A stretch of DNA of 64,000 bases, taken from the NCBI GenBank assembly GCA_938035525.1, contig CALHOI010000035.1, positions 25,023 to 89,022 on the forward strand, read 5' to 3'. This document shows, piece by piece, positions 8,819 to 16,011 of the stretch. This DNA comes from an uncultured Granulosicoccaceae bacterium. Lineage in GTDB: Bacteria; Pseudomonadota; Gammaproteobacteria; Granulosicoccales; Granulosicoccaceae. The position numbers and the translations under genes are program-made. Every line of letters begins with the position of its first letter. Within the stretch, counting starts at the first letter, position 1. The notes beneath the pieces are model-generated. The model ran no database searches. It was not told the origin of the DNA and was given only the letters and a program-made list of their open reading frames with translations.

Positions 8819-10414
8819 TCAGTTCTCCACCGCTCGGCCACGAGCTGGGAAAAGCCCACTGGGGCGCTTTTGAATAAACAGAATGATAAAAACCAACAAG
8901 ATAATCTTGGCAAGCACAGCGCCCGCCCACGGCTCTAACACTTTATTGCTGATACCCAGTGTCATACCTGCAACCAAGGTACCCCACAAGTTACCGACAC
9001 CGCCAAACACAACCACAATAAAAGAATCAATAATGTAAGACTGACCAAGGTTGGGCCCAACATTGCCCAGCTGACTTAAGGCAACACCAGCAACGCCAGC
9101 CACCCCCGAACCCAGACCAAATGTCATTGCATCGACTCGTGCCGATCGAATGCCCATGGCTCTGGACATTTGTCGATTCTGGGAAACGGCACGCATCTGC
9201 AAACCAAAACCCGTTCGGGTAAAAATCAGCAGCAACAACGCAAATACAAACAGACAAAAACCAATAATAATAAGCCGGTTATATGTCAGTGATAAAGCAG
9301 GATTAAGCACCCAGGAACCGGTCATCCAGGATGGATTGATAACCGCCACATTCTGAGAAGACACAAACGTACGAACGGTTTGCTGTAGCAACAAGCTGAC
9401 GCCGAAGGTTGCCAGCAGGGTCTCCAGTGTTCTTCCATACAGATGGCGAATAACAGTTCGCTCAATCAACACACCAACGGCACCCGACACCATAAACGCT
9501 GCCGGTACGGCAAGCAAAATGGAATATTCGATAGCCGAAGGAAACAACTGTTGAATAAAGTAGGTGGTATAGGCGCCGAGCATAATCAACTCGCCATGCG
9601 CCATGTTAATTACTCCCATAACGCCAAAGGTAATGGCCAGCCCAATGGCTGCCACCACCAACACCGAACCGAGACTCAATCCAAAAAACAAGGTCTCCAG
9701 ATGCCGGTACCAACGCTGACGGGATTCTGCTGCTGCAAGCAAGCTTGCAGCCTGGGTTGCCACTGCAGTATCGCTTGAGGAGTCAGCCAAGCGTCTGAGT
9801 GCGTTTAAAACATCCGAATCTAATTTGCCGTCAACAAAATTTAAGGCGTCGGCCTGTTGTTGCTTTGTGCCGTTTTCCAAATCGTGAATGGATACCAGAA
9901 GGCCCATAGCGGTACTGACATTGTGATCGGGTTCTTCCACTACTAGTTCGCGAACACGATCAACTGTAGCGCCATCAGCCTTACCGACCAGCGACTTAAC
10001 CGCCTCATAACGTTCCTGTGCTTCACCGCTGGTTAGTGCAAAGGTGCCTATCAGGGAACGCAGGTTTTGACGCATCGAATTGTCGACTTTTATTTTGCGT
10101 AAAGCCCGTTTTTTTTCAATGCCCAATGCGGAGCCATCGCTCGCTTTGGTCACGGTGTAATCTTTACCGTCTCTAACGGCCAGCACAATTTCGTCTGAGC
10201 TTTTTAGCTGATATAAATCGCCATCTACCATGGCCTGCAGCCACACCATCTTGCGAGGCGCAGAAGACTCTGCAATTAAATCGATTGCTTTGAGCCTGTC
10301 GGCTTTTGACTTACTGCTAAGTTCAGGTGCCAGGCTCTGTATCAGTTCGTTTTCATCGTTGGCCAGCAGCCCGCTTGAAAACAAAGCCAGACAAAATAGA
10401 AGAATAAGTTTCAT
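8819..10414 (-). CDS. urtB: Urea ABC transporter permease UrtB with long N-terminal periplasmic domain
   Basis: LivH-like permease of the urea importer. Residues 1-18 are a signal peptide. Residues about 20-225 form a helical, repeat-like region (ending ...ALRRLADSSSDTAVATQAASLLAAAES) that should lie in the periplasm. The permease domain follows, with GVINMAHGELIMLGAY and several membrane spans. At 531 residues it is longer than plain LivH permeases (about 300), but many proteobacterial UrtB proteins carry this kind of extension. It is separated from urtA by 77 bp containing a stem-loop. Confidence 0.96.
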   Translation of the reverse strand: MKLILLFCLALFSSGLLANDENELIQSLAPELSSKSKADRLKAIDLIAESSAPRKMVWLQAMVDGDLYQLKSSDEIVLAVRDGKDYTVTKASDGSALGIEKKRALRKIKVDNSMRQNLRSLIGTFALTSGEAQERYEAVKSLVGKADGATVDRVRELVVEEPDHNVSTAMGLLVSIHDLENGTKQQQADALNFVDGKLDSDVLNALRRLADSSSDTAVATQAASLLAAAESRQRWYRHLETLFFGLSLGSVLVVAAIGLAITFGVMGVINMAHGELIMLGAYTTYFIQQLFPSAIEYSILLAVPAAFMVSGAVGVLIERTVIRHLYGRTLETLLATFGVSLLLQQTVRTFVSSQNVAVINPSWMTGSWVLNPALSLTYNRLIIIGFCLFVFALLLLIFTRTGFGLQMRAVSQNRQMSRAMGIRSARVDAMTFGLGSGVAGVAGVALSQLGNVGPNLGQSYIIDSFIVVVFGGVGNLWGTLVAGMTLGISNKVLEPWAGAVLAKIILLVFIILFIQKRPSGLFPARGRAVEN

Positions 10415-10433
10415 GTACCCAAAAGCTCAAAAG

Positions 10434-10459
10434 GTTACCGCCTTAAAAAAGACGGCAAC
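10434..10459 (-). other. Stem-loop between urtA and urtB
   Basis: On the transcribed (minus) strand, GTTGCCGTC and GGCGGTAAC can pair over nine positions, two of them G-U, around an eight-base loop that contains a run of Ts. It sits between the binding-protein gene and the first permease gene. Such intercistronic hairpins often protect or attenuate mRNA so that the binding protein is made in excess; that role is inferred here. Confidence 0.5.
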
Positions 10460-10491
10460 CCACTTGGTTTTAACGAGAGAGGTTTTTTTAC

Positions 10492-11784
10492 TTAAAGGTT
10501 TTGCCCAGCGCAGGCACCTGTGTCCACATTAAAGTTGCCACATGCCAACGGTGCACGCCAGTCTGAAATTAATCGCTTTGATTCTGGCAGAAAATCAGAC
10601 CAGGCATCGCCAGCAACCAGACCACTGGTTTCCCACACAATGTCAAACTGACCATCATCCTGAATCTCACCAATCAAGACTGGCTTGGTGATGTGGTGGT
10701 TGGGCATCATGGTTGAATAACCACCAGACAAGTTTGGTACTGAAATACCTATGATAGCGGCTTCAACTGCATCGGTATCAGTGGTGCCTGCTTTTTCAAC
10801 AGCTTCTACCCACATATTAAAACCAATATAGTGTGCTTCCATTGGATCGTTAGTCACCCGGTCTTCGCTTCCGATAAACGAGTGCCAGGCATCGATGAAC
10901 TCATCATTTTCATCGCTCTCAACACTCATGAAATAATTCCATGCAGCCAGGTGACCCACTAGCGGTGAGGTATCAAAGCCTGATAGCTCTTCTTCTCCGA
11001 CAGAGAAAGCAATGACAGGAATGTCTTCTGCCGACACACCTTGATTAGCAAGTTCTTTGTAAAATGGCACATTGGCATCGCCATTGATGGTGGATACCAC
11101 GGCGGTCTTCTTGCCGTCACTGCCAAACTGTTTGATTTCGGCTACGATGCTTTGCCAATCGCTATGACCAAATGGCGTGTAGTTGATCATGATGTCTGCT
11201 GCGGGCACACCTTTATCGAGCAGGTAGGCTTCGAGGATTTTGTTGGTTGTTCTTGGATACACGTAGTCTGTGCCAGCAAGGACCCAACGGGTTGCACCGA
11301 CATCATTCATTAGGTAATCCACAGCGGGTATAGCCTGCTGATTGGGCGCCGCACCCGTGTAAAACACGTTTTTGGATGATTCTTCACCCTCATACTGAAC
11401 TGGGTAGAACATCAGGCCGTTCAGTTCTTCGATAACCGGTAGAACGGATTTTCGAGAAACCGAAGTCCAGGAACCAAAAATAGCCGACACTTCTTCTTTC
11501 TCAATCAGCTCACGGGCTTTTTCTGCAAACAGAGGCCAATCTGAAGCAGGATCAACCACCACCGCTTCAAGCTGCTTGCCGAGCAAACCACCATTTTTAT
11601 TCTGCTCATCGATCAGCATCAGCATGGTGTCTTTCAGGGTTGTTTCACTGATTGCCATGGTTCCTGACAATGAATGCAGGACGCCGACTTTAATGGTATC
11701 CGCAGCTGATACGCCAAAAGATGCCGTTGCGGATGCGGCAGCCAACAAGGCTCCGACTGCTTTGGTTCTGTAATGCTTTTTCAA
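10492..11784 (-). CDS. urtA: Urea ABC transporter substrate-binding protein UrtA
   Basis: Periplasmic urea receptor of the UrtABCDE importer. The 430-residue protein has a signal peptide (about residues 1-28, ending VSAADT), then the family pattern IKVGVLHSLSGTMAISE, and later GSWTSVSRKSVLPV and LNGLMFYPVQYEGEE. The start appears to be TTG at 11784: no ATG lies upstream in frame, and GGAGAG stands a few bases before the TTG. It is the first gene of the urea operon, with the leader region facing the divergent LysR gene. Confidence 0.96.
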   Translation of the reverse strand: MKKHYRTKAVGALLAAASATASFGVSAADTIKVGVLHSLSGTMAISETTLKDTMLMLIDEQNKNGGLLGKQLEAVVVDPASDWPLFAEKARELIEKEEVSAIFGSWTSVSRKSVLPVIEELNGLMFYPVQYEGEESSKNVFYTGAAPNQQAIPAVDYLMNDVGATRWVLAGTDYVYPRTTNKILEAYLLDKGVPAADIMINYTPFGHSDWQSIVAEIKQFGSDGKKTAVVSTINGDANVPFYKELANQGVSAEDIPVIAFSVGEEELSGFDTSPLVGHLAAWNYFMSVESDENDEFIDAWHSFIGSEDRVTNDPMEAHYIGFNMWVEAVEKAGTTDTDAVEAAIIGISVPNLSGGYSTMMPNHHITKPVLIGEIQDDGQFDIVWETSGLVAGDAWSDFLPESKRLISDWRAPLACGNFNVDTGACAGQNL

Positions 11785-11890
11785 AATACTCTCCAGACGA
11801 TCAACGTAATTAATTGACGAAAAACCCGAATTCAGGCTCTGGAAAACACGTTACCGGTTGCCTAGCGCTGTGTATTCTGCCCATTTTGCA

Positions 11891-11921
11891 ACGTAGCGAT
11901 GCAATAAATGCATCGCTACGT
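11891..11921. promoter_or_regulatory. Perfect 13-bp inverted repeat between urtA and lysR
   Basis: The arms ACGTAGCGATGCA and TGCATCGCTACGT are exact reverse complements separated by ATAAA. The repeat lies about 107 bp before the urtA start and about 60 bp before the divergent LysR start, which is where a LysR-type operator would be expected. It could also fold as an RNA hairpin in a leader transcript. No run of Ts follows on either strand, so it is not a simple terminator. Confidence 0.65.
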
Positions 11922-11981
11922 GCTATTCTGCTGGGCATCGTCATTCAACCAGCCACGCATGGTCGCGCTGGAAACGGCTAA

Positions 11982-12896
11982 ATGAAACACCTGCAAACGC
12001 TCCAATACGTCGACACCATCGCCAGAGTGGGCTCCATAAGAAAAGCTGCCGAAACGCTTTTTATTACCTCAACTGCTCTAAATCGTCGAGTGCTTGCATT
12101 GGAAGAAGAGCTGGGCGTACCCATTTTTGAACGCTTACCCAGAGGGGTTCGGCTTAGCGCTGCAGGTGAAATTCTGATTCACCACGCGCGCATGCAAATG
12201 GCCGATATGGAGCGTGTTCAATCTCAGATAGCCGATCTTTCTGGTGTACGCCGTGGTCACATTTCCATTGTTTGTGGGCAGGCACTGCTGGCTTACTTTA
12301 TGGTTGACCATGTTGCCCGCTACAGACAACAACATCCTGGTGTTACTTTCAGTGTGAGTGTGTGTAACCGAGCGGACGCCATCAGCGCGTTAAGCAATTA
12401 CGATGCAGACTTGGCCATTGTTTTTGAGCCCGTGCGAACACCCGACTTTCATCCTATCGGGTCTGTACCGCAAGCCATTCAGGCCATTATGTCTGCAGAA
12501 CACGAGCTAACAAAAAAAAGTGAACTAACCTGGTCCGATATACTCTCGGCCAAGCTCATTTTGCCTACCCGCGCAAACGGTGTCAGGCACTTACTAGAAG
12601 AAGCATTGGCAAAAAAAGGTGGCGAACTTAATACAGTGATAGAGTCAGACAGCTTTGACTTTATTCGCAACTACATCGTTAGTGAAAATTGTATTTCATT
12701 TCAAATTCCAATTGGTTTGCCTAAAAAATCTGACAAATCAAGTTTTATCACGCGTGCAATCGGTATAAATGCAATACCACATGGACACGTTTTTGTTGGG
12801 CAAATGAACGGCAGAGCCTTACCGGTTGCGGCGTCTTTGTTTGCTAATGAGTTAATAAAATCTTTGGAAAATCTTGACCCCAGAAGTAATAACTAA
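11982..12896 (+). CDS. LysR-family transcriptional regulator, divergent from the urea operon
   Basis: Standard LysR layout: a winged helix-turn-helix at about residues 5-65 (VGSIRKAAETLFITSTALNR, then LEEELGVPIFERLPRGVRLS), a linker helix, and a type 2 periplasmic-binding-like effector domain (about 90-300). Length is 304 residues. It faces urtA across about 200 bp containing a perfect inverted repeat, so it probably controls the urea genes and itself. This is inferred from position; urea operons are more often described under NtrC control, and I saw no clear sigma-54 promoter. The effector is unknown. Confidence 0.9.
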   Translation: MKHLQTLQYVDTIARVGSIRKAAETLFITSTALNRRVLALEEELGVPIFERLPRGVRLSAAGEILIHHARMQMADMERVQSQIADLSGVRRGHISIVCGQALLAYFMVDHVARYRQQHPGVTFSVSVCNRADAISALSNYDADLAIVFEPVRTPDFHPIGSVPQAIQAIMSAEHELTKKSELTWSDILSAKLILPTRANGVRHLLEEALAKKGGELNTVIESDSFDFIRNYIVSENCISFQIPIGLPKKSDKSSFITRAIGINAIPHGHVFVGQMNGRALPVAASLFANELIKSLENLDPRSNN

Positions 12897-12980
12897 AACC
12901 GAATCTTGTTTTTGGTTACACTTTTTAATCCATCGGATTGCACTTAAGCACGAAAACTAAAAAGAGCAACAATTGAACGC

Positions 12981-14033
12981 ATGAACACCGAAGACCCAAC
13001 AAAGGCCAACACACCTACAGATCTGTTGTATCGGATAACCAGATACCCTCTGTTTAAAATGGACCCTGAAAAAGCCCATGACTTTGCTTTGGCATTAAGC
13101 GCCACAGGCATTGCAAAATCGCTAAACCGTAAACGTTACGCCATTGAAGCAAACCCGGTTAACTGCCTGGGCCTTACCCTGGCCAATGGGGTTGGCCTGG
13201 CTGCCGGACTGGATAAAAACGGCGACTACATTGATGCACTGGGTGCGTTTGGATTTGGTTTTATCGAAATTGGCACCATCACACCGAAGCCGCAAACCGG
13301 TAACCCAAAACCCAGAATGTTCCGGCTCACTGAACACGGAGCCATTATTAATCGCATGGGTTTTAATAACCTGGGTGTCGATCACTTGATAGCTAAAGCA
13401 GAAAAGCGTGAATACAAAGGGTGTCTTGGCATCAACATTGGTAAAAACGCCACGACAGCGTTAGAGGATGCACAAAACGATTACTTGATTTGTCTTGAAA
13501 AGGTCTATCCGGTAGCCGACTACGTTAGCGTCAATGTATCCTCCCCCAACACACAAGGCTTGCGAGATTTACAACACGGTGAGCATCTTCGCGGTTTGTT
13601 GGGTGCCTTGAAAAACGCCCAAGCCAAGCTAGCAACACAACACGGACAATACAAACCAATCGTGGTTAAAATCGCACCCGACATGAGCAATGACGAATTA
13701 CAAGCGTTTTGTTCTGCCGTTATTGAGTTCGGGATAGACGGCGTCATTGCCGGTAACACCACAAACGCACGACACTGGGTAGAAGATCACAAACATGCAA
13801 ACGAGCAAGGCGGGTTAAGTGGTGCGCCCATGCGCTCGCTGGCAGATGAAAAATTAGCCACCGTTGCCGAACATTTGACAGGCAAAGCAGCACTGATTGG
13901 CGTTGGCGGTATTCATTGTGGTGAACACGCGCAAACAAAGCGCCAACTTGGTGCAGATCTTGTACAACTTTACACTGGACTCATTTACCACGGACCTGCT
14001 TTGGTTCGCGACTGTATCAGGAAAACGGCATGA
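12981..14033 (+). CDS. pyrD: Quinone-dependent dihydroorotate dehydrogenase (class 2)
   Basis: Oxidises dihydroorotate to orotate at the inner membrane, passing electrons to quinone. The 350-residue protein has the class 2 N-terminal membrane-binding helices (LLYRITRYPLFKMDPEKAHDFAL), the FMN-binding barrel with GLAAGLDKNGDYIDAL, GFIEIGTITPKPQ.GNPKPRMFR and NRMGFNNLG. The SSPNT motif at 187-191 supplies the catalytic serine. The C-terminus has GVGGI and QLYTGLIYHGP. Its stop overlaps the next start by ATGA. Confidence 0.98.
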   Translation: MNTEDPTKANTPTDLLYRITRYPLFKMDPEKAHDFALALSATGIAKSLNRKRYAIEANPVNCLGLTLANGVGLAAGLDKNGDYIDALGAFGFGFIEIGTITPKPQTGNPKPRMFRLTEHGAIINRMGFNNLGVDHLIAKAEKREYKGCLGINIGKNATTALEDAQNDYLICLEKVYPVADYVSVNVSSPNTQGLRDLQHGEHLRGLLGALKNAQAKLATQHGQYKPIVVKIAPDMSNDELQAFCSAVIEFGIDGVIAGNTTNARHWVEDHKHANEQGGLSGAPMRSLADEKLATVAEHLTGKAALIGVGGIHCGEHAQTKRQLGADLVQLYTGLIYHGPALVRDCIRKTA

Positions 14034-14986
14034 CACACTACGACGTATTTAATGGCGACGCCGATGGCATATGCGCACTGCATCAATTGCGCCTGGCCGA
14101 ACCAAAAGACAGCGTGCTTATCACCGGTGTCAAGCGCGACATAGCACTGGTCAAGCAGGTGCCGGGCGATACGGCAACCAGCGCAACCATCCTGGATATA
14201 TCCATGGATAAAAACCGCGACGCCCTGTTACCTTTGGTTAATGCGGGCATCAAAGTGAGTTACTTTGACCATCACTTTCCGGGTGATATTCCTGAGTCTG
14301 AGCATCTCGATGCGCATATTGATACCGATGCAAACACCTGCACAGGCCTTATTGTCAACGAACACCTAAACGGTGCTCACTTGGCATGGGCCATAACCGC
14401 AGCATTTGGTGATAACTTATTAGACTCGGCACGCCAGGCCGCCACCGCGTTAAATTTATCTGATGCTGAGCTATCGCAAATTCAGACGCTGGGTACACTA
14501 CTAAACTACAACGGCTATGGCAGCTCTTTAGAAGACTTATTTTTTCCGCCGGCCGAACTTTACCAGCGAGTTAAACCATATAAAGACCCACTGGCGTTTA
14601 TCAATGAAGACGACGCCTACCAAAAGCTGGAAACCGGTTACAACAGCGACATGGAAAACGCCAAGAACACAAAGCCACTGCTGGCCGATGAATCCACCGC
14701 TGTGTTTGTTTTTCCTGAAGACGCGTTCGCCCGACGTGTTAGCGGCGTGTATGCCAATGACTTGGCTCAACAGAACCCAAACCGCGCCCATGCCATGCTC
14801 AGCACCCTGCCGGGTGAAGGATATTTGGTGAGCGTGCGTGCACCACTGGCGAACAAAACCGGAGCGGATGAGTTATGTCGCCAATTTGAAACCGGCGGAG
14901 GTCGCAAGGCGGCAGCCGGCATTAACTTTTTACCCGCCAGCGATCTTGACAAATTTACCGATGCGTTTAAAGCCCAGTTTGGCTGA
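14030..14986 (+). CDS. DHH-family phosphoesterase
   Basis: A predicted metal-dependent phosphodiesterase of the DHH superfamily (RecJ/NrnA/GdpP relatives). Visible motifs are FNGDADG at residues 7-13, an aspartate in DISMDKN, DHH at 80-82 (YFDHHFPGD), and the DHHA1-type glycine motif GGGRKAAAGI near 289. Length is 318 residues with no membrane segment, so a cytoplasmic nuclease or nucleotide phosphodiesterase is likely. The substrate cannot be read from sequence. It overlaps pyrD by four bases and is probably co-transcribed. Confidence 0.85.
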   Translation: MTHYDVFNGDADGICALHQLRLAEPKDSVLITGVKRDIALVKQVPGDTATSATILDISMDKNRDALLPLVNAGIKVSYFDHHFPGDIPESEHLDAHIDTDANTCTGLIVNEHLNGAHLAWAITAAFGDNLLDSARQAATALNLSDAELSQIQTLGTLLNYNGYGSSLEDLFFPPAELYQRVKPYKDPLAFINEDDAYQKLETGYNSDMENAKNTKPLLADESTAVFVFPEDAFARRVSGVYANDLAQQNPNRAHAMLSTLPGEGYLVSVRAPLANKTGADELCRQFETGGGRKAAAGINFLPASDLDKFTDAFKAQFG

Positions 14987-15019
14987 GTTTAAACGTGTAA
15001 CACGAATCAATCGCTTCAA

Positions 15020-15946
15020 CTAACTCAGCTTCATTAATTCGCGCACATGCGCACTGGCGCTTCGGGCCAAAGCGGGTAATGAGTAACCGCCTTCAAGCAT
15101 GGATACAATGCGCCCATTGGCGTGCTTATCGGCGATGCTCATTATTTGCTGGGTAACCCAGACAAAGTCGTTATCACCTAAGGCCAGTTGCGCCAGTGGG
15201 TCTTCGGCATGCGCATCAAAACCGGCACTAATAAAAATCATTTGTGGTTTGAACTTCTCAAGCGCTGGCACCCAGTGCTCCAGTATGGCGTGACGAAAAT
15301 CATCGCTGCCGGAGCCTGCAGCCAAAGGCACATTGACTCTTTGCCCGGCAACGTTCGGTCTGTAGTTGCCGGGGTAAAACGGATGCTGAAACGATGAGCA
15401 AAACAAAATACGGCTATCGCCTTCAACCAGATCTTCTGTGCCATTACCGTGATGAACATCGAAGTCGAGTATGGCTACCCGCTTTAAACCATGATTGTCC
15501 AACGCGTGCTTTGCAGCTATTGCAATGTTGCCAAAAAAGCAAAAACCCATGGCTTCTGATTTCTCGGCGTGATGTCCTGGAGGACGCACAGCGCAAAATG
15601 CGTTGTCAACCTCACCCGACATAACCACATCGGTTGCCTTCACAGCAGCACCCACGCCCCTAAGTGCCGCAGTCAGTGAATGCGGGTTCATTGCTGTGTC
15701 GGCATCAAGCTGCACGCTACCTGATTCTGGCGAACTGGCAACAATGGCATCGATATATGACTGAGGATGACATGAGCTTGCTTGCTCTGGCTGAGCAATC
15801 GGTGCATCAAAGTGTGTCAGATAATCGTATAAGTCCTGTTTTTTCAGCTGATCAAGAATGGCACCGATACGTTGCGGCGACTCGGGGTGGCCAGGGCTGA
15901 TTTCGTGCAACACGCAATCGTTGTGAGTAATCAATGCGGTAGGCAT
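15020..15946 (-). CDS. Histone-deacetylase-fold amidohydrolase (class II type)
   Basis: Zinc-dependent deacylase of the arginase/deacetylase fold, 308 residues. It shows RPPGHHAEKSEAMGFC (active-site tandem histidines), LDFDVHHGNGTED (Asp and His zinc ligands), SAGFDAHAEDPLAQ (second zinc Asp) and the C-terminal EGGY with the transition-state tyrosine. Bacterial relatives deacetylate proteins, acetoin-utilisation proteins or polyamines. It is divergent from a Pat-like acetyltransferase 65 bp away, which points to lysine deacetylation of its targets; that is inference. Confidence 0.9.
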   Translation of the reverse strand: MPTALITHNDCVLHEISPGHPESPQRIGAILDQLKKQDLYDYLTHFDAPIAQPEQASSCHPQSYIDAIVASSPESGSVQLDADTAMNPHSLTAALRGVGAAVKATDVVMSGEVDNAFCAVRPPGHHAEKSEAMGFCFFGNIAIAAKHALDNHGLKRVAILDFDVHHGNGTEDLVEGDSRILFCSSFQHPFYPGNYRPNVAGQRVNVPLAAGSGSDDFRHAILEHWVPALEKFKPQMIFISAGFDAHAEDPLAQLALGDNDFVWVTQQIMSIADKHANGRIVSMLEGGYSLPALARSASAHVRELMKLS

Positions 15947-16011
15947 GAGCAGTGGTTATTCAAAGTTAAAAGACAACCGCAATATACCAGTAACTGAGTT
16001 ACTATCGCCCT

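Noticed and set aside
11785..11981. Sigma-54 promoter (TGGCAC-N5-TTGCA) for urtA
   Set aside because: I looked for the -24/-12 elements on the urtA strand and found no acceptable match; NtrC control cannot be claimed.
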